Shown: piece by piece, positions 1 to 7,844 of the stretch | Position numbering within the stretch: the stretch's first letter is position 1 | Layout of the letters: each line of letters starts with the position of its first letter | Origin: Candidatus Methanoperedens sp. | GTDB taxonomy: Archaea; Halobacteriota; Methanosarcinia; Methanosarcinales; Methanoperedenaceae | NCBI GenBank assembly: GCA_028717345.1 | Contig: JAQUNZ010000017.1 | Span: 1 to 38,172 of the forward strand | Direction: 5' to 3' | DNA: 38,172 bases | Position numbers and translations under genes: made by a program | Notes under the pieces: generated by a model | The model's database searches: none | The model's input: the letters and a program-made list of their open reading frames with translations, nothing else | Told to the model about the DNA's origin: nothing

Positions 1-2
1 CT

Positions 3-128
3 TCAAAGAAATATTATGCAGCAAAGACACTTCTGAGCGTTACATGGACTGGAATATCGGTTCTTGTTGATCCAGATGAATGGAAAGTGGTACAGGTATG
101 GAATGAAAATGCGGGAGTGAAAATATGA
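3..128 (+). CDS. C-terminal end of an unidentified protein (5' truncated by window)
   Basis: An open frame enters from the left edge and ends at a TGA at 126-128. It would encode about 41 residues ending in DEWKVVQVWNENAGVKI. I do not recognise the family. The frame is supported indirectly: its last 52 bases recur almost perfectly at 5326-5377, where they again lead by an ATGA overlap into a following ATG. This suggests that the tail belonged to a real gene that was duplicated. No start, domain or signal peptide is visible, so the call rests on the open frame and the duplicated end. Confidence 0.35.
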   Translation, partial: SKKYYAAKTLLSVTWTGISVLVDPDEWKVVQVWNENAGVKI

Positions 129-129
129 C
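78..129 (+). repeat. 52-bp direct repeat, copy 1 (partner at 5326-5377)
   Basis: Identical to 5326-5377 except for one base (G at 113 versus A at 5361). It covers the last 16 codons of the truncated upstream frame and the first bases of the overlapping ATGAC start. Downstream of the two copies the sequences differ completely, so the repeat edge marks a recombination junction. Confidence 0.85.
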
Positions 130-199
130 CAGGCTGATCGTGAAAGGATTCAATCCGTCTGCAATTACATCTAGGTCTGCAAAAGTAGATATGAATTAA
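125..199 (+). pseudogene. Remnant of a DUF4386 gene: last ~21 codons only
   Basis: The frame starts at an ATG overlapping the TGA of the upstream frame (ATGA) and encodes MTR followed by LIVKGFNPSAI and a tail ending SAKVDMN. From LIVKGFNPSAI onward this is the C-terminus of the neighbouring DUF4386 proteins (compare residues 210-231 of the gene at 837-1532). The first three codons, MTR, instead match the start of the small gene at 5373. It therefore looks like a fusion scar left after the body of a DUF4386 gene was lost. The 24-residue product would have no membrane segments and is probably not functional. Confidence 0.6.
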
Positions 200-210
200 G
201 GAGATAAAAA

Positions 211-825
211 ATGAATACAAACAGAAAAATTGCGGTAATTGTGGGAGCTTTATTTCTGACCGCAACAATTACATATTATACAGGAAGTGTCCTTATACGT
301 TCATTTTTTATTGATGAAATTCCTAATAAAACCTCATTGGTAATCGGAGTGCTACTTGAGATCGCTGACGGCGTGGCAGTTATTGGCATTGGAGTTTTGA
401 TGTTTCCCATCTTGAAAATGTTTAATAAAAGATTGGCTTTAGGATATGTTATTTTCAGGATTATTGAGTGCGCAATTATTATTGCTGCGGGAATTTACAT
501 GTTGTCCCTATTAAAACTAATGTGGAATTACGAAATGATAATTTTTCTCTTTACTGGTCTAGGAGGGCTGATATTTTCTTATCTATTGTATCAATCAAAA
601 CTCATTCCGCGATTGTTGTCAGCCCTTGGCGTCATAGGATACGCAATGTTGTCAGTAGGAGTTTTGTTAGATATGTTGAGTTATGTTGATATAAATGCTG
701 GTGCGGGAATGCTTTTATTGCTTCCAGGGGGGCTATTTGAATTATTTCTACCACTCTGGCTTTTTGTTAAAGGATTCAATCCATCGGCAATCGTTTCCGG
801 GTCTGCCAAAGTAGATATGAGCTAA
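211..825 (+). CDS. DUF4386 family integral membrane protein
   Basis: A 204-residue, very hydrophobic protein with about six predicted membrane segments. It begins MNTNRKIAVIVGALFLTA, the N-terminal signature of the DUF4386 family, and ends in the tail FVKGFNPSAI...SAKVDMS shared with its neighbours. DUF4386 has no established biochemical function. The start follows a good ribosome binding site (AAGGAGAT, 5 bases before ATG). The stop is followed after 11 bases by the next gene, using the same spacer. It is the first intact member of a tandem family (also 837-1532 and 3622-4326), so gene amplification is likely. Divergence between the copies shows the duplication is not recent. Confidence 0.85.
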   Translation: MNTNRKIAVIVGALFLTATITYYTGSVLIRSFFIDEIPNKTSLVIGVLLEIADGVAVIGIGVLMFPILKMFNKRLALGYVIFRIIECAIIIAAGIYMLSLLKLMWNYEMIIFLFTGLGGLIFSYLLYQSKLIPRLLSALGVIGYAMLSVGVLLDMLSYVDINAGAGMLLLLPGGLFELFLPLWLFVKGFNPSAIVSGSAKVDMS

Positions 826-836
826 GGAGAGAAAAA

Positions 837-1532
837 ATGAATTCATACAGAAAGACAGCGATAATTGTGGGAGTACTATATATTGTTGGGACTGTGGCCG
901 GCATTCTATGGAAAGTTTTGACAGGATCTATTCAAAATGATCTGAATTTACTTACAAAAGTTACTGCCAATGAAAATCAAATCATTATAGGAGCCCTCTT
1001 TTTGTTACTTATGGGTTTGGCACTTGCTATGGTTCCGGTTATGATGTTTCCAATCTTAAGAAAACATAATGAAGCCTTAGCAGTTGGGTATGTTGTGTTC
1101 AGGGGGGCGCTTGAGACCGTTTCCACTATTACAGTGGTAATCGGTTGGTTATTCCTAACAATATTAAGTCACCAATATATTGCAGGAGCTCCAGATGCTT
1201 CATATTTTCAAACTTTGGGCACTTTAACGCTAAAAGGAAATGTTTTGATTGGGACTATTTCGCAAATCGTTTTCCCTCTGGGTGCTTTGATGTTCTACTG
1301 GGTATTGTATCAAGCCAAACTCATTCCCCGATGGATATCCGGTTGGGGTCTCATTGCAGCTATATTGGTGTTAGTCTTGGCCTTTTCAGAATTGTTCGGT
1401 ATCATCACATTCCAGAACGTTTTCGACACTCCGATATTCCTGCAAGAAATGGTTATGGCGGTATGGCTGATCGTGAAGGGATTCAATCCATCTGCAATCG
1501 AATCCGCGTCTGCCAAAGTAGATATGAATTAA
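837..1532 (+). CDS. DUF4386 family integral membrane protein
   Basis: A 231-residue membrane protein, paralogous to the product at 211-825. Shared features are the N-terminal MN-YRKTAIIVGVLY segment, the central MMFPIL motif, YQAKLIPRW in a loop, and the tail VKGFNPSAIESASAKVDMN. About six membrane segments are expected. The start is preceded by AAGGAGAGAAAAA. The 3' end plus spacer (about 1459-1549) is a near copy of 131-216. The family is uncharacterised. Its position beside a methyltransferase and dehydrogenases does not by itself reveal a role. Confidence 0.85.
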   Translation: MNSYRKTAIIVGVLYIVGTVAGILWKVLTGSIQNDLNLLTKVTANENQIIIGALFLLLMGLALAMVPVMMFPILRKHNEALAVGYVVFRGALETVSTITVVIGWLFLTILSHQYIAGAPDASYFQTLGTLTLKGNVLIGTISQIVFPLGALMFYWVLYQAKLIPRWISGWGLIAAILVLVLAFSELFGIITFQNVFDTPIFLQEMVMAVWLIVKGFNPSAIESASAKVDMN

Positions 1533-1543
1533 GGAGATAAAAA

Positions 1544-2161
1544 ATGAATAAATCAGAAAAGTTCTGGGATCGGATGGCGAAGTATTTTGATCGGGAAGAA
1601 AGAAAAGATGAACCGACTAATATTAAGATTATTGAAAAAACTAAAAAATATCTAAAAATTAGTGATACTGTTTTAGATCATGGATGTGGAACCGGAACAG
1701 CAGCCATTGAAATTGCGAGCTGTGTGAAAAAAGTCACAGGTATTGATATCTCATCCAAAATGATTGAAGCTGCGAAAGGAAAAACTGTAGAACGTAAAGT
1801 TAATAACATAGATTTCACGCAAACAATAATATTTGATGAAAAATTAAAAACAGGATCATTTGATGTGATCTTATGTTTCCACTTGCTCCATTTAGTGGAA
1901 GATACGCCAAAGGTTATGCAAAGGATAAACGAATTATTGAAACCGGGTGGATTGATTATTTCTGCAACACCTTGTATCAGAGGGACATTTTTAGGAGTTC
2001 TGTTATGGCCCGTGAGCAAAATAGGATTAATTCCTCCGATAACATTATTTAAAATCTCCGAATTAGAAGATTTAATGACTGATGGAAATTTTGAGATTGT
2101 TGAAACTGAATGTTTGCATAAAAGTGGACAACTATATTTCGTTGTAGCAAAGAAAAAATAG
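1544..2161 (+). CDS. Class I SAM-dependent methyltransferase
   Basis: A 205-residue protein with a Rossmann-type methyltransferase fold. The AdoMet-binding motif I is [16 protein letters not shown] near residues 45-60, followed by [16 protein letters not shown] (motif II acidic Asp) and [15 protein letters not shown] near the motif IV position. Length is typical of small stand-alone methyltransferases of the UbiE/methyltransferase-11 type. The substrate cannot be inferred. The gene follows the DUF4386 gene by 11 bases with the ribosome binding site AAGGAGAT, so it is co-transcribed with the array. The segment just after its stop (2163-2181) is a relic of a dehydrogenase gene tail. Confidence 0.85.
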   Translation: MNKSEKFWDRMAKYFDREERKDEPTNIKIIEKTKKYLKISDTVLDHGCGTGTAAIEIASCVKKVTGIDISSKMIEAAKGKTVERKVNNIDFTQTIIFDEKLKTGSFDVILCFHLLHLVEDTPKVMQRINELLKPGGLIISATPCIRGTFLGVLLWPVSKIGLIPPITLFKISELEDLMTDGNFEIVETECLHKSGQLYFVVAKKK

Positions 2162-2162
2162 A

Positions 2163-2195
2163 GAACATAATAACAAAACCTTATAAAATTGAAGG
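2163..2195 (+). repeat. Relic of a dehydrogenase gene 3' end (copy of 5294-5323)
   Basis: Nineteen bases at 2163-2181 are identical to 5294-5312, which encode the last residues (EHNNKT) of the second dehydrogenase. Similarity continues weakly into the following spacer and ribosome binding site. Here the segment is non-coding and separates the methyltransferase from the first dehydrogenase. It indicates that the methyltransferase was inserted, or that a dehydrogenase copy was deleted, at this point. Confidence 0.6.
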
Positions 2196-2202
2196 AAAAC
2201 TT

Positions 2203-3147
2203 ATGAAAGCAATTATATACACAAGATACGGACCGCCGGAAGTTCTTCAGCTCAAAGATGTGGAGAAACCTACGCCCAGGGACAGTGAAGTACTGATAAA
2301 AGTGTATACAACAACGGTAACCAGGGGAGATTCCAGAATGCGAAGCTTCACAGTTCCAGTTTTAATGTGGCTCCCGGCCAGAATATATCTGGGTATCAGA
2401 AAACCCAAAAGAGCTATCCTCGGAATGTCGCTGGCCGGGGAAATAGAATCCGTAGGAAAAAACGTAACAAAATTCAAGAAAGGGGACCTCGTTTTTGCAT
2501 CTACCTTCGGGGAGAATTTCGGTGGATATGCTGAATATAAATGCATGCCAGAAAATGGAATGGTATTTATAAAACCCTCTAATGTGTCCTTTGAAGAAGC
2601 CGCTGCAATTCCAGGGGGTAGTAATATGGCATTGAGGTTTCTTAGAAAAGGCAATATCCAAAAAGGACAGAAAGTGCTTATTTATGGAGCTTCTGGCGCA
2701 GTAGGCACAAGTGCCGTGCAGATCGCAAAATACCTTGGTGCAGAAACAACCGGCGTATGCAGTTCTGCGAATATTGAATTAGTAAAATCGTTAGGAGCGG
2801 ATAAAGTAATTGATTATACTAAAAAGGATTTTACCAAAAATGGTGAGACTTATGATGTTATTTTTGATGCAGTAAGTAAAACAACCTATCGGCAAGTTAA
2901 AAAATCGCTTAAAAAGAATGGAATCTATCTTAATGTTCATGATTCATCTGACCATGATGGTGAAAAAACTGAAGAGTATCTATTCATCAACCAGCTTATT
3001 GAGGCAGGGAAGATAAAACCTGTTATTGATAGAACATATCCGCTGGAGCAAATTGTCGAAGCTCACCGGTATGTGGACTTAGGACACAAAAAGGGAAATG
3101 TAGTGATAACTGTGGAACACAACAATAAAAAAGAGAAATTAAAATGA
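2203..3147 (+). CDS. Zinc-independent medium-chain dehydrogenase/quinone oxidoreductase-like protein
   Basis: A 314-residue member of the medium-chain dehydrogenase/reductase superfamily. The N-terminus [20 protein letters not shown] is typical of NAD(P)-dependent alcohol dehydrogenase/quinone reductase proteins. The cofactor loop is seen as [19 protein letters not shown] near residues 160-178. The structural-zinc cysteine cluster of classical alcohol dehydrogenases is absent, so a quinone- or enone-reducing NADPH enzyme is more likely than a zinc alcohol dehydrogenase. Substrate unknown. The start has GAAGG upstream. The stop overlaps the next gene by ATGA at 3144-3147. A close paralogue lies at 4364-5314. 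Confidence 0.85.
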   Translation: MKAIIYTRYGPPEVLQLKDVEKPTPRDSEVLIKVYTTTVTRGDSRMRSFTVPVLMWLPARIYLGIRKPKRAILGMSLAGEIESVGKNVTKFKKGDLVFASTFGENFGGYAEYKCMPENGMVFIKPSNVSFEEAAAIPGGSNMALRFLRKGNIQKGQKVLIYGASGAVGTSAVQIAKYLGAETTGVCSSANIELVKSLGADKVIDYTKKDFTKNGETYDVIFDAVSKTTYRQVKKSLKKNGIYLNVHDSSDHDGEKTEEYLFINQLIEAGKIKPVIDRTYPLEQIVEAHRYVDLGHKKGNVVITVEHNNKKEKLK

Positions 3148-3638
3148 CGAACAAAATGCTAAAAGCAGGTTCGACCATTCTCTCAAAGAAGCTGTTCAAA
3201 CTGACTATTGGGGGAGGAATGGTATTCTGGGCAACTACCATCGCAACTTCCTTGCTTCCCATCGCTGCGGAGTATAGAGCTGCCTATTCAAACTGGAGCA
3301 TTCAAACGGTTTGGGTTGCCTCTTTGCCTATGGGTATGATTATCGGATACTGTGTCAGCTATTTCTTGCTTCATTATTTTGATAAGATCCCATCAAAGGA
3401 TCCAATTCTAAAATCAGGGATAATAAGTTTCATCGCCTTAATAATTGCCGTAATCCTGATCGATGTTCCTCAAAGTTTTTTTGGGATGAGTAATTCTTTT
3501 GATGCCTTGTATTACTTCCTCATCGGCGTAATGTTTAATGTAGCAAGGTTTCTCCTTCTTGGAATAGTAATTGGCTATCTATACAATGAACGCGTGCATT
3601 CCCTATTCAAAGGAGAAAGAAATGAATTCAATCAATAA
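3144..3638 (+). CDS. Hypothetical four-helix membrane protein
   Basis: A 164-residue hydrophobic protein with about four predicted membrane helices (near residues 20-40, 53-75, 90-110 and 125-150) and a charged C-terminus. I do not recognise a family. Its ATG overlaps the stop of the upstream dehydrogenase (ATGA), and its 3' end overlaps the start of the next DUF4386 gene by 17 bases. Translational coupling within the array is therefore likely. No catalytic motif is visible. Confidence 0.75.
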   Translation: MTNKMLKAGSTILSKKLFKLTIGGGMVFWATTIATSLLPIAAEYRAAYSNWSIQTVWVASLPMGMIIGYCVSYFLLHYFDKIPSKDPILKSGIISFIALIIAVILIDVPQSFFGMSNSFDALYYFLIGVMFNVARFLLLGIVIGYLYNERVHSLFKGERNEFNQ

Positions 3639-4326
3639 GACCGCAAGAATGGCAGGGTTCCTGTATTTTATGTACATGTTATTTCACATCTCCGCAGATA
3701 TGATTGGTCGTTCTAAACTTATCGTATACGGAGATGCCGCAGCAACAGCCCAAAATATTATAGCTTCTGGGTGGCAATTTCGTATCGCTATTATGGTCGA
3801 TCTACTTGGGGCTGTGTTATTTTTTTTGACAGCCTGGGCTTTATACGTGTTATTAAAACCGGTTAATAAAAACATCGCTTTGATGTTCTTGTTATTGAAC
3901 CTGGGCGGTGTCGCTGTATATTCTATTAGTTTGCTTAATCAATTTGCTGCTCTGCTGCTTTTGAGCGGCGCTGATTACTTGAAAGTATTTCAGCCGGATC
4001 AGCTACAAGCGCAAGCAATGTTATTTCTGTATATCTACAAAAATGGGTATATGATCGCCCAGATATTCTTTGGCGCCTGGGTCTTTCCTCTGGGTTATTT
4101 AGTTTTCAAGTCGGGCTTCCTTCCCAGAATTTTGGGCATATTACTGATGATTCATTGTTTTACCTGGTTGTTATTTGTCTTTCAGTTCTTCCTCTTCCCA
4201 GGCTTCGTTGGAATAACCTATGTAAGCTTTGCGCTTGGATTTGTTGCGGAAGTTGGACTTACTTTGTGGCTTCTGATTATGGGTGCAAAGGATCCGAAAC
4301 CAACTCTAGCTAATGGTCAGAAATAA
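3622..4326 (+). CDS. DUF4386 family integral membrane protein
   Basis: A 234-residue membrane protein. The frame is open upstream to 3571, but the ATG at 3622 follows an excellent ribosome binding site (AAGGAGA, 3610-3616) and gives the family start [19 protein letters not shown], so this start is preferred. About six membrane segments. It is more distant from the two DUF4386 genes at 211 and 837: it has the loop [11 protein letters not shown] in place of YQAKLIPR and lacks the GFNPSAI tail. It overlaps the preceding gene by 17 bases. Confidence 0.85.
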   Translation: MNSINKTARMAGFLYFMYMLFHISADMIGRSKLIVYGDAAATAQNIIASGWQFRIAIMVDLLGAVLFFLTAWALYVLLKPVNKNIALMFLLLNLGGVAVYSISLLNQFAALLLLSGADYLKVFQPDQLQAQAMLFLYIYKNGYMIAQIFFGAWVFPLGYLVFKSGFLPRILGILLMIHCFTWLLFVFQFFLFPGFVGITYVSFALGFVAEVGLTLWLLIMGAKDPKPTLANGQK

Positions 4327-4363
4327 AAATGAATACTGTCAAATAATAAGGAAGGGTACAAAA

Positions 4364-5314
4364 ATGAAAGCGATTATATGTACAAAATACGGTCCTCCTG
4401 AGGTTCTTCAGCTCAAAGAGGTGGAAAAACCTACTCCGAAGGATAATGAAGTGCTGGTAAAAATTCATGCGGCAGCAGTGACAGTCTCGGACTGTATAGT
4501 TCGAAGCGGCAAAGTAAATCTCTTGCTATGGATTCCATTGCGAATATTCGTTGGTTTCAGAAGACCAAGAAAACCTATACTGGGGTTTGAGTTAGCCGGA
4601 GAAATTGAAGCAGTAGGCAAAGATGTAAAACGATTTAAGAAAGGTGATCAGGTTTTTGCATTTACCGGAAAGCGTTTTGGCGCTTATGCCGAGTACATTT
4701 GTCTGCCTGAAGACGGATTGTGTATGCCTGCAGACAGTATTATGGCATTAAAACCATCCAATGTGACCTATGAGGAAGCTGCAGCTGTTCCTTCCAGGGG
4801 GACTTTAGCATTGTATTTTCTTAGAAAAGGAAATATCCGCAAAGGTCAAAAAGTTCTTATCTATGGAGCTTCCGGAGGGGTGGGTACTTTCGCGGTGCAG
4901 CTTGCAAGGTATTTTGGGGCAAAAGTTACCGGGGTATGCAGTACCACAAATTTAGAATTGGTGAAATCTCTGGGAGCAGATAAGGTAATTGATTACACAA
5001 AAGAGGATTTTACGAACAAAGGGGAGTCTTATGATTTTATTTTTGATGCCGTTGGAAAAAGATATAGCTCAAAACTTCAGTGCAAAAAAGCGCTAACTTT
5101 GGACGGAAAATACATATCAGTCGATGACGGAACACCAAAGTTATATCTTGAAGATTTAATTTTACTCAAGGACCTTATTGAGGCGGGAAAGATAAAACCG
5201 GTCATTGATAGACGCTATCCTTTGGAACAGACTGCCGAAGCTCATCGATATGTGGACAAAGGCCACAAAAAGGGAAATGTAGTAATAACTTTGGAACATA
5301 ATAACAAAACCTAA
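4364..5314 (+). CDS. Zinc-independent medium-chain dehydrogenase/quinone oxidoreductase-like protein (paralogue of 2203-3147)
   Basis: A 316-residue paralogue of the dehydrogenase at 2203, sharing long stretches such as [18 protein letters not shown], the cofactor loop [34 protein letters not shown] and the tail [17 protein letters not shown]. The frame extends upstream to 4313, but the ATG at 4364 with AAGGAAGGG before it matches the paralogue exactly and is chosen. Zinc-ligand cysteines are again lacking. There is a small insertion around residue 120 compared with the first copy. Two copies within 2 kb reflect local duplication of the array. Confidence 0.87.
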   Translation: MKAIICTKYGPPEVLQLKEVEKPTPKDNEVLVKIHAAAVTVSDCIVRSGKVNLLLWIPLRIFVGFRRPRKPILGFELAGEIEAVGKDVKRFKKGDQVFAFTGKRFGAYAEYICLPEDGLCMPADSIMALKPSNVTYEEAAAVPSRGTLALYFLRKGNIRKGQKVLIYGASGGVGTFAVQLARYFGAKVTGVCSTTNLELVKSLGADKVIDYTKEDFTNKGESYDFIFDAVGKRYSSKLQCKKALTLDGKYISVDDGTPKLYLEDLILLKDLIEAGKIKPVIDRRYPLEQTAEAHRYVDKGHKKGNVVITLEHNNKT

Positions 5315-5325
5315 TAAATTAGGAG

Positions 5326-5377
5326 GAATGGAAAGTGGTACAGGTATGGAATGAAAATGCAGGAGTGAAAATATGAC
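5326..5377 (+). repeat. 52-bp direct repeat, copy 2 (partner at 78-129)
   Basis: This near-perfect copy of 78-129 sits between the dehydrogenase stop and the small gene at 5373. In the frame used at the window start it reads EWKVVQVWNENAGVKI then TGA, overlapping the ATG of the next gene. Here it is cut off from its gene body, so the coding remnant is fused 12 bases after the dehydrogenase stop. Confidence 0.85.
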
Positions 5378-5579
5378 TAGAAAAAAATTAATTATAGGTA
5401 TCGTAGTATTGATAGCTGCCGTACTGATAATAAAAGAAATTGTTGCATATTGGCCTTATTTCATGGTGGGTGCTCCTCTTGGAGTTTTTGGGATAAGTAA
5501 TAGAGATTCAATTGACCATAGTGTAAATGTTCAAGTATTTGATTCAATAGTAATGAAAATATTGAAATGGGAAAAATGA
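5373..5579 (+). CDS. Small single-pass membrane protein, possibly frameshifted
   Basis: A 68-residue product: MTRKKLIIGIVVLIAAVLIIKE gives one N-terminal membrane segment or signal anchor, followed by a short extracytoplasmic part with GISNRDSIDHSVNVQVFDS. I do not recognise a family. The polar part reads like the start of a beta-sandwich domain. After VFDS a shift of one base gives NSNENIEMGKMIS then stop, which continues the polar composition better than the IVMKILKWEK actually read. A single-base loss near 5534 is therefore possible. The start overlaps the repeat remnant by ATGA. Confidence 0.5.
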   Translation: MTRKKLIIGIVVLIAAVLIIKEIVAYWPYFMVGAPLGVFGISNRDSIDHSVNVQVFDSIVMKILKWEK

Positions 5580-5729
5580 TCTCATAATGGTTTATTTTAT
5601 TGAACATGATTAAGATAAGGTAAACAGGGAGAAATGATATGGTATCAAGGAATAAAATATACCTGGAAACGAAAGTCACGGATTGCTGAGTTTTATTTAA
5701 AGTAATCTTTTTTGATAATTAAGTATAAA

Positions 5730-5814
5730 TGCGAGGGATGGGATTTGAACCCACGAACCCCTTCGGGATTGGACCCTAAATCCAACGCCTTTGACCGGCC
5801 TGGGCAACCCTCGC
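5730..5814 (-). tRNA. tRNA-Leu (anticodon UAG)
   Basis: Read on the minus strand, a complete class II tRNA folds. The acceptor stem GCGAGGG pairs with CCCTCGC at the 3' end with discriminator A. The D arm contains GGTC. The anticodon stem TTGGA/TCCAA encloses the loop TTTAGGG with anticodon TAG at 5776-5778. A long variable arm (CCC-GAA-GGG) and a T arm with TTCAAAT follow. The long variable arm and A73 fit leucine. CCA is not encoded. A weak TATA-like GCATAAA (plus strand 5841-5847) lies about 30 bases upstream of the 5' end. Confidence 0.95.
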
Positions 5815-5878
5815 ATTGTGAGTCTTAAATGATTTTTATTGCATAAAGCTTTGGTATCTCAAATAAATCCAATATAAA

Positions 5879-6322
5879 ATGAATGAAAAAGGAATTTACG
5901 TTCTTATCCTCAGGCTCCACAATGACATAGATTTAACAGTTGGAAAACTCCATGAGTTAAAATTCAAGAGCGGTTTCTACGCTTATGCAGGCTCAGCGCT
6001 TGGAACAGGAGGCTTCAAGCGTGTAACGCGGCATTTCAATGTTGCATCAGGTAAGAACATGACAAGAAAATGGCACATTGATCATCTTCTTCCTCATACT
6101 GAAGTGATATGCGCCATCCTTATTCAAACAGATGAAACCCTCGAATGTGCAGTGGCAAAAGAACTCGCAATATCGTTGAAGGTTATACCCGGCTTTGGCT
6201 GCACGGATTGCAGATGCAAATCGCATCTTTTCTTCTCTGGAACTGATATCCACAAAAATGTCCTGAATATCTGCAATTGTTTTTCAGGAAACGAAAGTAT
6301 CATAATAAGACCGGACATTTAA
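5879..6322 (+). CDS. DUF123 (GIY-YIG-like) family protein
   Basis: A 147-residue protein of the DUF123/GIY-YIG-like nuclease family. The N-terminal GIYVLILRL stands at the GIY position and FYAYAGSALG at the YIG position. KRVTRHF and KWHIDHLL follow, and the C-terminal CTDCRCKSHLFF contains a conserved cysteine cluster. Members are annotated as possible structure-specific endonucleases; the activity of this group is poorly defined. The gene starts at an ATG with little leader and ends two bases before argC, so both are probably co-transcribed. Confidence 0.85.
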   Translation: MNEKGIYVLILRLHNDIDLTVGKLHELKFKSGFYAYAGSALGTGGFKRVTRHFNVASGKNMTRKWHIDHLLPHTEVICAILIQTDETLECAVAKELAISLKVIPGFGCTDCRCKSHLFFSGTDIHKNVLNICNCFSGNESIIIRPDI

Positions 6323-6324
6323 GT

Positions 6325-7341
6325 ATGAACATGGACATTGGAATTATCGGCGGCTCTGGCTACACAGGCGGTGAACTGATGCGCCTGCTTGCATGCCATC
6401 ATGAGGCAAATGTTGTCGCAGTTACGTCGCGAAGCAGGAAAGGACAGAAAGTTAGCGATACTCATACACATCTTCGCAAAATTTACGACATTGAATTTGA
6501 AGACCTGAGCATGAAAGAGGTGGCATCCCGTTCTGACATCGTGTTCACGGCAGTCCCGCATGGAACTGCAATGCAGGTCGTTCCGGCACTTCTTGCTGAG
6601 GGCGTGAAGGTAATAGACCTCAGCGCAGATTACAGGTTAAAGACCGAAGTTTTCGAAAAAGTGTATAAAATCAAGCACACAGACCCGAGGGACGCAGTAT
6701 ATGGCATCCCCGAACTTCACTCAGAAGTTTCAAAACAGAGCTTTATCGCAAACCCGGGATGCTACCCCACAGGAGCATCACTGGCAGCCGCACCCCTGGC
6801 TGATGCTGGGCTCATCGATCGCGCGGTCTTTGATTCAAAAAGCGGCGTATCAGGCGCAGGCGCAGAACCTTCCATAGTATCCCATTATCCCAACATGGCT
6901 GAGAATATCCAGGCATACAAGCTTACAAATCACCGCCACCGCGCTGAAATTGTGCAGGAACTTACGCGTCTTGATGGGAAGCTAAAAAAGATCAGCTTCA
7001 CCCCCCATGTGATACCTTCAGTCCGCGGGATACTGACTACAGCGCATATTTTTGTTAAAAAAGAAATTGATATAAACGAATTAACAGATATTTATGCTAA
7101 TTTTTATAAAAGCAATCCGTTTATAAGGCTTATTAAAGGAATACCGATGCTGAGCGGCGTGCGCGGTTCAAATTTCTGCGATATCGGTTATGAGGTCGAG
7201 CAGGGTAGTGACCGAATAGTTATTATATCTGCAATAGACAATCTTGTTAAAGGAGCGTCCGGCCAGGCAATACAGAACATGAACCTTATGTTCGGATTGA
7301 ACGAAACGATGGGTCTGTGGACACCTGCGACAGCTCCATGA
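6325..7341 (+). CDS. argC: N-acetyl-gamma-glutamyl-phosphate reductase
   Basis: ArgC catalyses the NADPH-dependent reduction of N-acetylglutamyl phosphate to the semialdehyde, the third step of arginine synthesis. The 338-residue length is normal. The N-terminal nucleotide-binding motif GIIGGSGYTGGELMRLL is present, the catalytic Cys146 lies in NPGCYPTGA, and HRH occurs near residue 206. The frame opens earlier, but the ATG at 6325 places the Rossmann glycines correctly; 6331 is an alternative. The gene is followed without a gap by a CBS gene and then argJ, so it forms an arginine operon segment. Confidence 0.95.
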   Translation: MNMDIGIIGGSGYTGGELMRLLACHHEANVVAVTSRSRKGQKVSDTHTHLRKIYDIEFEDLSMKEVASRSDIVFTAVPHGTAMQVVPALLAEGVKVIDLSADYRLKTEVFEKVYKIKHTDPRDAVYGIPELHSEVSKQSFIANPGCYPTGASLAAAPLADAGLIDRAVFDSKSGVSGAGAEPSIVSHYPNMAENIQAYKLTNHRHRAEIVQELTRLDGKLKKISFTPHVIPSVRGILTTAHIFVKKEIDINELTDIYANFYKSNPFIRLIKGIPMLSGVRGSNFCDIGYEVEQGSDRIVIISAIDNLVKGASGQAIQNMNLMFGLNETMGLWTPATAP

Positions 7342-7349
7342 GGGATTAT

Positions 7350-7823
7350 ATGAAAGTAAAAGATGCAATGAATATCGATGTAATTACATGCAAGCCAGAT
7401 GACCCTGTAAGCACACTCGTGGATTTGTTCAAGAATAACCACATAAGCGGCATGCCTGTTGTAGAAAATGAAAAAGTGGTCGGAATAGTGTCAGAAACAG
7501 ATCTGCTAAAATTATTTAAGACGCCTGATATCTCAGTAGATATGTTACTTCCAAGCCCATTCGAGATAATCGAGATGCCCATAAGGAGCGTAATAAGGTT
7601 TGAAGAATTCAAGAAAGCACTAGAGGACATTCATATGAAGCCAGTGCGGGATATCATGAAAAAGAAAATTTATTCCATATCCCCGGATTCAACTTTAGAG
7701 GATGCATCCATCATGATGGTCAAACACAGGGTAAACAGGCTTCCTGTTATTGAAAAAGGAAAACTGGTCGGAATACTTGTGAGAAGCGATATAATCAGGG
7801 GCTTATCAAAAGAACAGGAATAA
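7350..7823 (+). CDS. Two-CBS-domain protein
   Basis: A 157-residue protein made of a CBS pair. The first CBS starts at MKVKDAMNIDVITC and contains DLFKNNHISGMPVVENEKVVGIVSETDLLKL. The second contains VRDIMKKKIYSISPDSTLEDASIMM and NRLPVIEKGKLVGILVRSDI. CBS pairs bind adenine nucleotides and usually act as energy sensors. I chose the ATG at 7350 because GAGGG lies five bases upstream; the ATG at 7338 overlapping the argC stop is possible. The location between argC and argJ suggests a link to arginine or energy regulation, but the partner is unknown. Confidence 0.88.
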   Translation: MKVKDAMNIDVITCKPDDPVSTLVDLFKNNHISGMPVVENEKVVGIVSETDLLKLFKTPDISVDMLLPSPFEIIEMPIRSVIRFEEFKKALEDIHMKPVRDIMKKKIYSISPDSTLEDASIMMVKHRVNRLPVIEKGKLVGILVRSDIIRGLSKEQE

Positions 7824-7844
7824 ATCTTACAGGAATAATTGTTT

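Noticed and set aside
2203-5314. Classical zinc alcohol dehydrogenases
   Set aside because: Both paralogues lack the structural-zinc cysteine cluster and look like zinc-independent quinone oxidoreductase-type proteins.
5580-5729. Continuation of the small gene at 5373 as a longer CDS
   Set aside because: All frames stop within about 20 codons. A frameshift is possible, but no extended product can be supported.
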